From the NCBI RefSeq assembly GCF_902506655.1, contig NZ_LR734808.1, positions 558,001-622,000 on the forward strand: a stretch of DNA of 64,000 nucleotides. Direction: 5' to 3'. The notes below the pieces were generated by a model. That model did no database searches. It was not told where the DNA came from and saw only the letters and a program-made list of their open reading frames with translations. Numbering within the stretch: the first letter of the stretch is position 1; each line of letters opens with the position of its first letter. Position numbers and translations under genes: made by a program. Source of the stretch: Marinoscillum sp. 108. GTDB lineage: Bacteria > Bacteroidota > Bacteroidia > Cytophagales > Cyclobacteriaceae. Below, in pieces: positions 40,109-49,213 of this stretch.

Positions 40109-40927
40109 ATGCAGGAATTACGCGAAATCATAGAGTCGGCATGGGACGACAGATCTCTGATCACAAACAAAGAAGTGTCAGTGGCCATCAAGACTTTGAT
40201 AGATGATCTGGACATGGGGAAGCGGCGGATAGCTGAGCCTTTGGAGAACGGAGAATGGCAAGTGAACGAATGGATGAAGAAGGCCGTGATTTTGTATTTT
40301 CCATTAATGAAGATGCAGTTGATAGAGGTGGGCCCATTTCAGTTTCACGATAAGATTAAGCTTAAGTCTGGCTATGACCAGCTTGGTGTCAGAGTGGTTC
40401 CGCATGCCATTGCCAGGTATGGTTCGTTCATCAATAAAAACACGGTGCTGATGCCGTCTTATGTGAACATAGGTGCCTATGTGGATGAAGGCAGCATGGT
40501 GGATACCTGGGCAACCGTGGGGAGCTGTGCGCAAATTGGTAAAAATGTACACCTTAGTGGTGGTGTTGGGATTGGCGGTGTTCTCGAACCCGTTCAGGCA
40601 GCGCCGGTCATCATCGAAGACAATGCGTTTATCGGTTCCAGGTGTATTGTGGTAGAGGGAGTTCGTATCGGCAAAGAAGCCGTTTTGGGAGCGAATGTGG
40701 TGCTGACTTCCAGTTCTAAGATTATAGATGTAACAGGGCCAGAGCCTGTAGAGCATCGTGGTTATGTACCAGAGAGATCAGTGGTTATTCCAGGTACCAT
40801 ACCTAAAACTTTTGCTGCGGGAGTGTATCAGGTGCCATGTGCCCTGATCATTGGAAAAAGGAAAGAAAGTACCGATAAAAAAACCTCACTGAATACTGCA
40901 CTGAGAGAAAATAACGTGTCCGTGTAA
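40109..40927 (+). CDS. dapD: 2,3,4,5-tetrahydropyridine-2,6-dicarboxylate N-succinyltransferase
   Basis: The 272-residue protein has the helical N-terminal domain and a left-handed beta-helix of hexapeptide repeats (VVPHAIARYGSFINKNTVLMPSYVNIGAYVDEGSMVDTWATVGSCAQIGKNVHLSGGVGIGGVLEP), all characteristic of DapD. It succinylates tetrahydrodipicolinate in lysine and meso-diaminopimelate synthesis. lysA, acting at the end of the same pathway, lies 1.5 kb downstream. Length is normal for the family. Confidence 0.97.
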   Translation: MQELREIIESAWDDRSLITNKEVSVAIKTLIDDLDMGKRRIAEPLENGEWQVNEWMKKAVILYFPLMKMQLIEVGPFQFHDKIKLKSGYDQLGVRVVPHAIARYGSFINKNTVLMPSYVNIGAYVDEGSMVDTWATVGSCAQIGKNVHLSGGVGIGGVLEPVQAAPVIIEDNAFIGSRCIVVEGVRIGKEAVLGANVVLTSSSKIIDVTGPEPVEHRGYVPERSVVIPGTIPKTFAAGVYQVPCALIIGKRKESTDKKTSLNTALRENNVSV

Positions 40928-40958
40928 TCGTTTTTCTGGCACATAAGTTGTTACGGTA

Positions 40959-41786
40959 ATGTTCAGCGAACAGATTCACTCTATGCTTTCATTCATTCTA
41001 ATTCTTTTCTCTTGTTATTTTCTGGAAGCGCAGCCTACGGAAAATGAAGATCCTACGGCCAACTACAAATTCAGGACGGGCGAGCATCTTGATTTTAAGC
41101 TCAGCTATGGCTGGTTTACTGTGGGCAAAGCTTCTCTGGACATCGATGATAATTTTCATTCTTACAAGAATGAGGACTGTTACAAGGTGGAGATCAAAGG
41201 CGAGACCGCTGGCTTTCTGGGAGTTTTCACCCATGTGGACGATCGCTGGGGAGCCTATGTGAAGAAGGAGGATTTACTTCCGATGCATGCGTATCGAAAC
41301 ATCGAAGAGGGGAAATACGTGCGTGAGGAGAGAACCTACTTTGATCACGCTCAGGGAAAGGTGGAAGTGATGCGCTATGACCCGAGGAAGGAAAAACGCA
41401 ACCCGAAGCGCATGTATGAGATCAAAGGGGATGTGTATGATCTGATGAGCTCATACCTTTTTCTCAGAAATGTGGAATTCGAGAAATATCGAAAAGGGGA
41501 CACCATTCGGATCAAAACATTCTATGAAGATGAGCTCTACAATTTTGAACTGGTCTTCAATGGAAAAGAAGAGATAGACTCCAAGGTGGGGCTTTTACAG
41601 GCCTATAAGGTGAATTTTCTGGTGCCGCCGAGCGATATTTTCCCAAATGAACAAGGGATAGTGGCCTGGATTTCTGCAGATACCAATCATTTGCCCCTCA
41701 GAATTGAAGCCGAGATGTTTTTTGGCAAAGCATATTGTGACCTTACGGGTTATAGAAATATAAAATATGGGCCTGATTATCAATAG
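40959..41786 (+). CDS. DUF3108 domain secreted protein
   Basis: A 275-residue protein with a signal peptide (MLSFILILFSCYFLEAQ; the ATG at 40983 is an alternative start). The mature part begins YKFRTGEHLDFKLSYGWFTVGKASLDI, the DUF3108 pattern, and continues as a beta-rich lipid-binding-like fold. Function is not established; a periplasmic location is expected. It follows dapD by 31 bp on the same strand and may be co-transcribed, with no obvious pathway link. Confidence 0.85.
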   Translation: MFSEQIHSMLSFILILFSCYFLEAQPTENEDPTANYKFRTGEHLDFKLSYGWFTVGKASLDIDDNFHSYKNEDCYKVEIKGETAGFLGVFTHVDDRWGAYVKKEDLLPMHAYRNIEEGKYVREERTYFDHAQGKVEVMRYDPRKEKRNPKRMYEIKGDVYDLMSSYLFLRNVEFEKYRKGDTIRIKTFYEDELYNFELVFNGKEEIDSKVGLLQAYKVNFLVPPSDIFPNEQGIVAWISADTNHLPLRIEAEMFFGKAYCDLTGYRNIKYGPDYQ

Positions 41787-41818
41787 TCAGTTCTATATTT
41801 GCCAGCTAAACATGTGTT

Positions 41819-42409
41819 ATGAGATTTTTGGTGTTCATGCTTATCACTTTTTTTCTAACGAGCTGCGGTGGAGAAACTTCCAGTAGCGGTGATAGGCTAT
41901 ATGGGAGAGGGGAGTTTGAGCAGGCCATTGAAGAATACACCAAGGCATTAGAGACCAATCCTTCTGCCATTAATCACCTCTATAATAGAGGGCGTGCCTA
42001 TGAAGAAATCGGTAAGCTGGATTTGGCTGAGCAGGATTTTCTTCAGGTACTTAGCCTGGACAATCAGAACCTGAATGCCAACCTGAGCTTGTCAAAGCTG
42101 TACTATTCTAAAAAGGCCTATAACAAAGCTGTGATTTTTGCGGATAAGGCCTTGGAGCTCAATGAAAATTCTGCTCAGGGACATTTTTTGGTAGCCAGGG
42201 CAAAGCATCAGCTGGGGTATGTGGACAGCGCCATGGAGTCTTACACGCTGGCCATCAATATCAACGCAGAGTATGGTGAGGCTTATCTCTACAGAGGAGC
42301 ACTCAAAATCCATAAGAAGCAGTCCAAGTCTGCTTGTGATGACATACGCAGAGCTGTTAACCTCGACGTTCCTGAGGCTAAAGCCATCCTTAAAAAGTAC
42401 TGTAAATAA
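41819..42409 (+). CDS. TPR-repeat lipoprotein
   Basis: A 196-residue lipoprotein: signal MRFLVFMLITFFLTSC with lipidated Cys16, a short linker, then about four to five tetratricopeptide repeats (YGRGEFEQAIEEYTKALETNPS, YNRGRAYEEIGKLDLAEQDF, SKKAYNKAVIFADKALELNENS, HQLGYVDSAMESYTLAININ). A final motif SACDDIRRAVNL is common in Bacteroidota TPR lipoproteins. It probably scaffolds protein contacts in the periplasm or outer membrane; no partner is evident. The lysA start codon follows its stop by 13 bp. Confidence 0.88.
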   Translation: MRFLVFMLITFFLTSCGGETSSSGDRLYGRGEFEQAIEEYTKALETNPSAINHLYNRGRAYEEIGKLDLAEQDFLQVLSLDNQNLNANLSLSKLYYSKKAYNKAVIFADKALELNENSAQGHFLVARAKHQLGYVDSAMESYTLAININAEYGEAYLYRGALKIHKKQSKSACDDIRRAVNLDVPEAKAILKKYCK

Positions 42410-42422
42410 ACTTAAGAGACCT

Positions 42423-43562
42423 TTGAAAAATTTGCGCTCTTTTTTCTCAGCGAGAGAAACGCCATTCTATTATTACGATCTCGAACTACTAGATGCTACC
42501 CTGAAGGCCCTTTCTTCAGCCAATAGGTATGGATACCATGTACACTATGCATTGAAAGCTAATAATAATACACCCATTCTGGAGCGAATAAAAAAGGCCG
42601 GCTTGGGCGTGGATTGTGTAAGTGGCAACGAGGTTAAAATAGGCCTGGAGCATGGTTTTAAATCAAGTAACATTGTTTTGGCCGGAGTGGGCAAAACGGA
42701 TAAGGAAATCGGTTATGCGATTGATCAAAATATCTTCTCCTTCAATGTAGAATCCATCCAGGAGCTGGAGGTGATCGATGAGATCGCCGGAAAGAAGGGA
42801 AAGAAAGCTAATGTATCCATTCGCATCAACCCGGCAATAGAGGCAGGCACGCACCACTATATTACCACTGGTGCCAAGGGAAATAAATTTGGGATTTCCG
42901 GAGAGCAATTGCTGGAATCATTGGATTTACTTAAATCCCTATCGAATGTTCATTTCATTGGGTTGCATTACCATATTGGTAGCCAGATTACCGATCTGAA
43001 TCGGTTTAAAAATCTCTGCGAACGGGTTAATCACCTACAAAAGGAACTTCTGAATGCCGGTTTTTCACTTCCACACCTGAATGTTGGCGGGGGGCTCGGG
43101 ATTGATTATGAGAATCCTCAGGAGCATCCAATACCGGATTTTGAGTCCTATTTCCGGGTGTTTCATGAGCACTTAACGTTGCTCCCCGATCAGGAGGTGC
43201 ATTTCGAGTTGGGGCGATCCATTGTAGGGCAGTGTGGTACGTTGGTTACCAGAGCACTTTACCTCAAGGAAAGCGATCATTCAAACTTCCTGATACTGGA
43301 TGCGGGCATGACTGATCTGATGCGACCAGCACTTTACCAGGCTAGCCATAAAATTGTGAGTCTCTCTGAAGCTCAAAACACCAGACAATATGATGTGGTA
43401 GGACCCATTTGTGAATCGTCAGATGCTTTCGGGAAGGCCATCACGCTGCCAGAAACCAAACGTGGAGATATCCTGATGATCTGTTCGGCAGGTGCCTATG
43501 GTGAAACCATGAAAAACAGCTACAACGCGCGTGACCTGGCGCCGGCTTATTATTCAGAGTAA
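42423..43562 (+). CDS. lysA: Diaminopimelate decarboxylase
   Basis: The protein (379 residues) begins at a TTG codon at 42423, 13 bp after the TPR gene stop. That start gives MKNLRSFFSARETPFYYYDLELL, the normal LysA N-terminus, and no ATG or GTG is suitably placed. The PLP lysine is K45 in HYALKANNN; other motifs are VDCVSGNE, INPAIEAGTHHYITTG, GLHYHIGSQITD, NVGGGLGIDY, ELGRSIVGQCG and GPICESSDAFG. It decarboxylates meso-diaminopimelate to L-lysine. It converges with the antiporter gene, one base between stops. Coding potential continues upstream in frame but only as overlap with the TPR gene. Confidence 0.96.
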   Translation: MKNLRSFFSARETPFYYYDLELLDATLKALSSANRYGYHVHYALKANNNTPILERIKKAGLGVDCVSGNEVKIGLEHGFKSSNIVLAGVGKTDKEIGYAIDQNIFSFNVESIQELEVIDEIAGKKGKKANVSIRINPAIEAGTHHYITTGAKGNKFGISGEQLLESLDLLKSLSNVHFIGLHYHIGSQITDLNRFKNLCERVNHLQKELLNAGFSLPHLNVGGGLGIDYENPQEHPIPDFESYFRVFHEHLTLLPDQEVHFELGRSIVGQCGTLVTRALYLKESDHSNFLILDAGMTDLMRPALYQASHKIVSLSEAQNTRQYDVVGPICESSDAFGKAITLPETKRGDILMICSAGAYGETMKNSYNARDLAPAYYSE

Positions 43563-43563
43563 T

Positions 43564-44976
43564 TTAAGCAACCAAAAAACCGATGATCAGATACATTACT
43601 ACGGACAACCCTCCAGTGAAGAGGGCGTAGGGTAGCTGCGTCTGTACATGCTCTATGTGATCTGATCCAGAGGCCATGGAGGAGATGAGTGTGGTGTCTG
43701 AGATAGGTGAACAGTGGTCTCCAAATACACCACCACCCAGTACAGCTGCCACGGCCAGGTAGATGTTCAGGTCGATGGCCTGAGCCAGAGGTACAGCGAT
43801 TGAAATCATGATTGCAAAAGTGCCCCAGGAGGTACCTGTGCTGAATGCAATAAAACAGCTTGTGAGGAATATAATAGCCGGAGCGAGCGAGGGTGAAAGC
43901 CAGGAGGAGGTGACCGAAGCCACATACACGCCTGTGCCAAGTTCTTTGCAGAGCGTGCCAATAGCAAATGCGAGTACCATGAGGATGGCCATAGAGAGCA
44001 TTTCTTTCATTCCGGTCATGCTTTCTTCTATGAAGTTTCCAAGACTAATTTTCTTTTGGAAGCCATAAAATACTCCGGCAAAAACTACTGCGGAGATCAC
44101 AGCATACAATACGGCCGCAGAACCCGAGGCATTGGCTATGGCATCCCAGGTTTTAGTGCCAAAAGAACCAGACGTCTCAGCTGACCAGCCGGTATAAATG
44201 AGAAACAGAGGCATGGAAATGATCATGATTCCAAGAGGAAGAAGCATGTTTCGCGCTTTTCCCTCCGGTAGCTCTTCCTGATTTGAAGGAGTATCAACAG
44301 TGTTCTGCTCAAACCTTTTCATCGGTCCATAGCTTTTATTGGTGGCTGCCAGGAAAAATACCAGCGCCAATGTAAGTATTGGGTAGAAATTGAAAGGAAT
44401 GGAGTAAAGAAGCGTTTTAAATGGAGCCACTCCCTCATATACCGACAGTAAACCTATGATGTAGGCGCCCCAGGCATTCAGCGGAAACAGGATGCAGGAA
44501 GGGGCCGAACTGCTATCTGCCAGGTAGGCCAGTTTTTGTCTGGAAATATTAAACTTGTCGAAAAGTGATTGAAAGACCGTACCCACGGTCAGGATAGAAA
44601 TATTGGATTCTATAAAGATAAAAAAACCAGTAAGTCCTGCAGCCACTTGTAGTTTTGATTTCGGGTTTTTGCTTTTCAAAATGGACTTCTGAATTCTTCC
44701 AACGAAACCGTTGATGCCACCCGAGTAGCGAATCAGCTGAATGAGGGCTCCAATCAGCAACGTGAACAGGACGGTGCGTGTGTTTCCTGCGCTTTCAAAT
44801 ACCTGTACCAAATGGTCTGCTGTAGATAGAATCCCCTCAAAAACGTTACCTCCTGCAATGATGACATAGCCTAGTAGTAGCCCGAAAACGAGGGATACAA
44901 TGACTTGTTTGGTTCTGATGGCGAGAAAAATGGCAAGAATGGGAGGTAGCAGGGAGAGGAAACCAAAGTCTGTCAT
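43564..44976 (-). CDS. nhaC: Na+/H+ antiporter NhaC family
   Basis: A 470-residue inner-membrane protein with about eleven membrane segments. Segments such as FGFLSLLPPILAIFLAIRTKQVIVSL, FFIFIESNISILTVGTVF, LIDSSSAP-like LADSSSAPSCILFPLNAWGAYI and AFSTGTSWGTFAIMISIAVPLA are typical of NhaC-type antiporters. It exchanges external protons for internal Na+, fitting a marine lifestyle. The ATG overlaps the stop of the DUF4136 gene by four bases. Confidence 0.9.
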   Translation of the reverse strand: MTDFGFLSLLPPILAIFLAIRTKQVIVSLVFGLLLGYVIIAGGNVFEGILSTADHLVQVFESAGNTRTVLFTLLIGALIQLIRYSGGINGFVGRIQKSILKSKNPKSKLQVAAGLTGFFIFIESNISILTVGTVFQSLFDKFNISRQKLAYLADSSSAPSCILFPLNAWGAYIIGLLSVYEGVAPFKTLLYSIPFNFYPILTLALVFFLAATNKSYGPMKRFEQNTVDTPSNQEELPEGKARNMLLPLGIMIISMPLFLIYTGWSAETSGSFGTKTWDAIANASGSAAVLYAVISAVVFAGVFYGFQKKISLGNFIEESMTGMKEMLSMAILMVLAFAIGTLCKELGTGVYVASVTSSWLSPSLAPAIIFLTSCFIAFSTGTSWGTFAIMISIAVPLAQAIDLNIYLAVAAVLGGGVFGDHCSPISDTTLISSMASGSDHIEHVQTQLPYALFTGGLSVVMYLIIGFLVA

Positions 44977-45554
44977 TTAGCTGATATCAAAGATTCGTCA
45001 GGAGTATTCGAGTTTGCCCGGTAAAGGTAAGTATCGAAGAGATTAGTGACAGCATCTTTGATGATTTCTTCCTGCTTGCTTTTTTTGGTGTACTTGTCCA
45101 TGTCCACACTTGCCTGCCAGACCAGTTTTTTTGTTTTCACGTCTGTGATTTCTATTAGCAGTGCCGATTCCAGTACCGCTTTTACGGTGATATAGCTTTG
45201 CGAGGGAAAAGTGGAATACGGAGAGTATCCGTAGTTGTTTTGTTGGGTCTTGATGGCTTGGTTAGAAATGAGCTCATACCTCACCACCAGGTCCGGGTTG
45301 GTGTTGATGGGGCGGTAAGCTCGTCTGTTCATTTCTAGGTGAATGTTTTGTTCTATTTCAGAAAGAATCTTTCGGCCTTCTTCGGAGATATCGGTTTGAT
45401 TGGCCTTGAAATTAACCACCAAATAGCTGTCAAATGCATTGAAGTTAGACTTGGTGTTGACGAAATCAACGACTTTGGGATGACATGAGAAAAGAAAAGA
45501 AAAAAGCAGAAGGAATAGAGAAGATTTATCCGGAGAGGAAATGCGATTAGACAT
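44973..45554 (-). CDS. DUF4136 domain lipoprotein
   Basis: A 193-residue lipoprotein (signal LFLLLFSFLFSC, lipidated Cys around residue 24). The mature part VDFVNTKSNFNAFDSYLV...DLVVRYELISN...LLIEITDVKTKKLVWQASVDMDKY matches DUF4136, a family of Bacteroidota and proteobacterial outer-membrane-associated lipoproteins of unknown function. It is translationally coupled to the NhaC gene (four-base overlap), a pairing without a known functional reason. Confidence 0.88.
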   Translation of the reverse strand: MSNRISSPDKSSLFLLLFSFLFSCHPKVVDFVNTKSNFNAFDSYLVVNFKANQTDISEEGRKILSEIEQNIHLEMNRRAYRPINTNPDLVVRYELISNQAIKTQQNNYGYSPYSTFPSQSYITVKAVLESALLIEITDVKTKKLVWQASVDMDKYTKKSKQEEIIKDAVTNLFDTYLYRANSNTPDESLISAK

Positions 45555-45572
45555 ACGGATGGACAGAGTGAC

Positions 45573-45773
45573 TTAGTTAGTAGCCACTTTTTGACTTCTC
45601 ACAATGTTGAGCGAACCTAGAATTTTGTCAATCAGCCGATCTGACGAATCTGCAAACTCATAGAGGATATCAAACCTATCGCCATTTTCACTTGAGCCTA
45701 TTAAGTGAGAATAGTCCTCCATGGTTCCTTTTTGATAAGCATCCAAATCGGGGTTATACCATATAAATTTCAT
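45573..45773 (-). CDS. Small conserved hypothetical protein
   Basis: A 66-residue soluble protein from the ATG at 45773 (MKFIWYNPDLDAYQKGT...). The N-terminal WYNPDLD stretch looks familiar from unannotated Bacteroidota proteins, but I cannot name a family. No signal peptide or membrane segment. It lies 18 bp before the DUF4136 gene and may be the first gene of that operon. An ATG-like start at 45791 adds six residues. Confidence 0.6.
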   Translation of the reverse strand: MKFIWYNPDLDAYQKGTMEDYSHLIGSSENGDRFDILYEFADSSDRLIDKILGSLNIVRSQKVATN

Positions 45774-45895
45774 GATAATCTCGTCAATCAAGTTTAATTA
45801 TTCGGTGAATAAATTGTACTTCTTAGTCTGGCTCCTGTGGTTGAATACGTTTTAACGATAAAAGGTAACCATAAGTTTTAAATTTTTCAGCTTGA

Positions 45896-46798
45896 TTACA
45901 TGGATTTATCTGAGTGAAGTGCCCAAACTTCATCAATTAATATTGAATCCCTTACAATGTCACCATTTGTGCTATCAATAATGATATTGGGAAGGTACCC
46001 GGCATGTTTCCATTTGCTGTTTTCAATATCAGATTTGAAGGTGATCGTTTCTCCGATCTGTCCGCTATTAGTAGGATAGATCATGTCGATCGTTTCAGAG
46101 TATTTCCCATTTTCATATCGGTAACTTCCCGAACCTGAGGCGTAGATCTCATCAGCATCCTTATCGAAATAGATCCAGGTGAAATGAGTAGGAGTAATCA
46201 GTTTAATGTATCCAATAAATTCAGGATATTCCATAAATTCCTTCTGACTGGCATCGAGGTATGAGGTCAACTCCCAGGTACCCATCACACTGGTGTTGGT
46301 ATTAGGAGGGAGGCTGGTTTTTATCCACTTTTCTTCAATTTTATTGGAGTCTATTACCACGATCTCGCCCGTTTCCATGTCCATGTCCATTTCCTTGGCA
46401 TACCCTGTGTGGTACCAGATACCATCAGTGAGCTCAAAGTTGAATGGAATGGCCTGACCAAGTTCTGAGCTGCCCGGAGGGAAGAAGAATTCAATATTTT
46501 CCACGTACTGCCCGGTATTGATGCTGTAGCTTCCTCCTCCCATGCCCAGCAGTTGCTCATTTTTAGTGTCGTATTTAATCCATGTGAAATGATCTGAGGT
46601 CAAATGCTTTTGATAAAGAATGTCGTCGCTGTAGGTATTCCATTCAGTAAGACCTTCCGAGTGGGGAATGTAAGCGACGAGATTCCAGGAGCCTTCAAAC
46701 GAAACCTTTTCCTCATTGGTGGCTGGCTTTTCCGGGCTACAGGAAGCAATGACCAGAAGTAATAATATCAGGTGGGGGAAACGTTTGGGGTAGTGCAT
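45896..46798 (-). CDS. Lipoprotein with two tandem lipocalin-like domains, unknown function
   Basis: A 300-residue lipoprotein (signal HLILLLLVIASC, Cys around residue 20). Two homologous halves of about 125 residues follow: GSWNLVAYIPHSEGL...HFTWIKYDTKNEQLLGMGGGSYSINTGQYVENIEF and GTWELTSYLDASQ...HFTWIYFDKDADEIYASGSGSYRYENGKYSETIDM. The GxWxL start and HFTW/GSYxxxxGxY pattern is that of lipocalin-like Bacteroidota domains. The two halves arose by duplication. Ligand unknown. Confidence 0.8.
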   Translation of the reverse strand: MHYPKRFPHLILLLLVIASCSPEKPATNEEKVSFEGSWNLVAYIPHSEGLTEWNTYSDDILYQKHLTSDHFTWIKYDTKNEQLLGMGGGSYSINTGQYVENIEFFFPPGSSELGQAIPFNFELTDGIWYHTGYAKEMDMDMETGEIVVIDSNKIEEKWIKTSLPPNTNTSVMGTWELTSYLDASQKEFMEYPEFIGYIKLITPTHFTWIYFDKDADEIYASGSGSYRYENGKYSETIDMIYPTNSGQIGETITFKSDIENSKWKHAGYLPNIIIDSTNGDIVRDSILIDEVWALHSDKSM

Positions 46799-46957
46799 GG
46801 TTGATGTGTTTAGAGGTTTATATATAATTTAAAATATAATCAGGTAACTTCAAATTAATGGAACATATATATCAACGTAAATTGGATTTAAAAGTGATGT
46901 TCATTTAATCTGATGACAATTTTTTTTAACTTCATCACTTAACCCAAATCCGCCGAT

Positions 46958-47743
46958 TTGCTCAAGATTGCCTTCTTACTAGAATTATTTTTTATCACAG
47001 ACCATTTCCTTCAGGAGTCTGCTGAGTTGCATATTACGGGGGTTTATCAGGGGAAGACTTTGTTTATCCAAAATCCCTACGATCGGGAATCCAAGTTATT
47101 CTGTGTCACCGCTATTTATGTGAATGGAAGCAAACTTGGTTTAAATTATAAAGTGAGTGCTCTCAAACTTGATTTCGATGGAATTGATAAGTTTTCCCCA
47201 CTTTCCATCAAAGTTCAACATGCTCCAGGTTGTAAGCCCATCATACTGAACCCTGACGCCATTCATTTTCATAGCACATTTTCCTTCGGGGAAGTTGGGT
47301 TTGCAGATACAGCACTGGTTTGGAAGACAAGCGGCGAAAAGTCTGGAAGTGTATTCACGCTGGAAAAGTATCAATTCGGTATTTGGATAGAGGGGGATAC
47401 CATTCCAGCAAAAGGTGAGTTTGGGGGTGCTGAGTATAGTTATTCACCTTTGCTGGAAGAAGGGGCCAACAAGCTGAGAATAAAGTACATCACCCCGAAG
47501 GGAGATTATCTGCTTTCACGGGAAGTGGATTTTCATTTCTATCCTGAGCCGGTGACATTTAAGCCCTATAATGCCACTAATACACTGTACCTGTCCAGGG
47601 CTGCCTCCTACGAGGTTTTTGATGCCGGCGGAGATCTGGTATTATCCGGTCAGGGTACCACGGCAGATATCAGTAGTCTCCCGAGCGGAGATTATGTGAT
47701 TTATTTTGACAGTAAAGATCCCGGGGTTTTCCGAAAGGACTAA
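46958..47743 (+). CDS. Hypothetical secreted protein, TTG start
   Basis: 261 residues with an N-terminal hydrophobic stretch (LKIAFLLELFFI) that looks like a signal peptide. The only usable start is TTG at 46958: an in-frame stop ends at 46942 and no ATG occurs in the gene. The C-terminal 70 residues (YNATNTLYLSRAASYEVFDAGGDLVLSGQGTTADISSLPSGDYVIYFDS) resemble a T9SS-type sorting domain, suggesting export, though weaker than in the giant protease. It converges with the symporter gene, the stop codons overlapping by three bases. Function unknown. Confidence 0.65.
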   Translation: MLKIAFLLELFFITDHFLQESAELHITGVYQGKTLFIQNPYDRESKLFCVTAIYVNGSKLGLNYKVSALKLDFDGIDKFSPLSIKVQHAPGCKPIILNPDAIHFHSTFSFGEVGFADTALVWKTSGEKSGSVFTLEKYQFGIWIEGDTIPAKGEFGGAEYSYSPLLEEGANKLRIKYITPKGDYLLSREVDFHFYPEPVTFKPYNATNTLYLSRAASYEVFDAGGDLVLSGQGTTADISSLPSGDYVIYFDSKDPGVFRKD

Positions 47744-49131
47744 AAAAGCGTCACACCGAAAAAAGTCTGCAGCAGGGTCAATAAGAACATGGTTCCCAAA
47801 ACCAGCGGACACAAAATTGTTACTGCGAAATTAAGATACTTCTGGATAAAGGATCCCATATAATTGGGGTAGCCCAAAGCGATTTCTTCGTTCAGATTCT
47901 TTGTCTTCCAGGCATAAGCCGCAAAGATGGAGATGAGACATCCACCCAAAGGCAGGAAAGTATCGTTGGCCACATTCTGTGCAAAATCCATAAAAGAAGT
48001 GGCATTCTCGGCACCTACATAGGTGATGAAGCTGGAGAAAAACCCTGAGTATCCATTGGAAAGGAGTGACGGGATACCCAAAACGAAAATAATGGTCGCC
48101 ATGATCCATACAGCACGGTTTCTCTTGATTTTCTTCTCGTCTACTATATATGCTACGGGTACTTCCAGAAGGGAAACGGTGGAGGTCAGGGCTGCAAAGG
48201 AGAGCAACAAAAAGAACAAGGAACCAATTACCACGCCGAGTAGGGGCCCCAGGCTTTCGAAAGCCCCAGGCAGCACAGTGAAAATCAGGCCTGCGCCCTG
48301 GCCGGCTCCTTCCATGGTGCCATCAGTGAGGTAGGCTACCATAGGAAACATCATTAGTCCGGCAATAAAAGCAATTCCAACATCCGCTAAAGTGATAAAT
48401 GCCGCAGACGTCACAATATTATCATTTTTACCTACATAACTGCCATAAGTGATCAGCGCACCCATTCCCAGAGAAAGCGAAAAGAAGGCCTGTCCCATGG
48501 CATTGCCCATGACACTCAGGGTAAGCTCAGAAAAGTCGGGCACCAGGTAGAATTTAATGCCTTCAAATGCATGATCTAGTGTCAGGGAATAAACGACCAA
48601 ACCTAATATCATGGTAATCAATGTTGGCATTAATATTTTGGAGGCCCGCTCAATCCCTCCAGATACCCCTTTGGATACGATGAAGGCGGTAGCAAACATG
48701 AATACCATTGCATAGAGTCCCACCTTGAAGACATCCTTAATGAACGTGGAAAACTGACTTCCTATTTCAAAATGCCCGGTTAGGAGTTCAATGAAAAAAC
48801 CAAAAGCCCAACCGGCAACTACATTGTAAAAAGAGAGAATCACCACCCCACTGATGATGCCCAGAAGGCCCAAAATACGCCACTTTTTAAAACCCAGTGC
48901 TTCGTAAGCTCCTGCGGGATTAAGCTGTGTTTTTCTTCCGATGGCAATCTCGGTTACCATCACAGGAAAGCAGAGGATAAAGCAAAAGAACAGGTAGACT
49001 AGCAAAAAGGCCGCACCGCCACCTGCACCCACCTCAAAAGGGAAACTCCAAATATTACCCAACCCTACTGCCGATCCGGCTGCTGCTAAAATGAAACCCA
49101 ATTTATTGGAGAATGATCCTCTGTTTGACAT
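47740..49131 (-). CDS. Sodium-dependent transporter of the SNF/NSS family
   Basis: A 463-residue, roughly eleven-segment inner-membrane symporter. The signature GFILAAAGSAVGLGNIWSFPFEVGAGGGAAF near the N-terminus forms the Na1/Na2 and substrate site region of LeuT-fold proteins, and AFFSLSLGMGALITYGSYVG corresponds to TM6/7. Members take up amino acids or related compounds with Na+. Substrate cannot be determined here. There is no operon partner: it converges with the gene before it and lies 82 bp from its upstream neighbour. Confidence 0.93.
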   Translation of the reverse strand: MSNRGSFSNKLGFILAAAGSAVGLGNIWSFPFEVGAGGGAAFLLVYLFFCFILCFPVMVTEIAIGRKTQLNPAGAYEALGFKKWRILGLLGIISGVVILSFYNVVAGWAFGFFIELLTGHFEIGSQFSTFIKDVFKVGLYAMVFMFATAFIVSKGVSGGIERASKILMPTLITMILGLVVYSLTLDHAFEGIKFYLVPDFSELTLSVMGNAMGQAFFSLSLGMGALITYGSYVGKNDNIVTSAAFITLADVGIAFIAGLMMFPMVAYLTDGTMEGAGQGAGLIFTVLPGAFESLGPLLGVVIGSLFFLLLSFAALTSTVSLLEVPVAYIVDEKKIKRNRAVWIMATIIFVLGIPSLLSNGYSGFFSSFITYVGAENATSFMDFAQNVANDTFLPLGGCLISIFAAYAWKTKNLNEEIALGYPNYMGSFIQKYLNFAVTILCPLVLGTMFLLTLLQTFFGVTLF

Positions 49132-49213
49132 GCGCTTAAGAAAATTTAAACGTCAAATATAACAAAAGCGCCCAAAGCAAAGGACGGGTTTGAAAAATCA
49201 TTTGAAAGTGATT

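Noticed and set aside
40304-40756. Minus-strand open frame opposite dapD
   Set aside because: It is a His/Arg-rich shadow of an unmistakable dapD gene.
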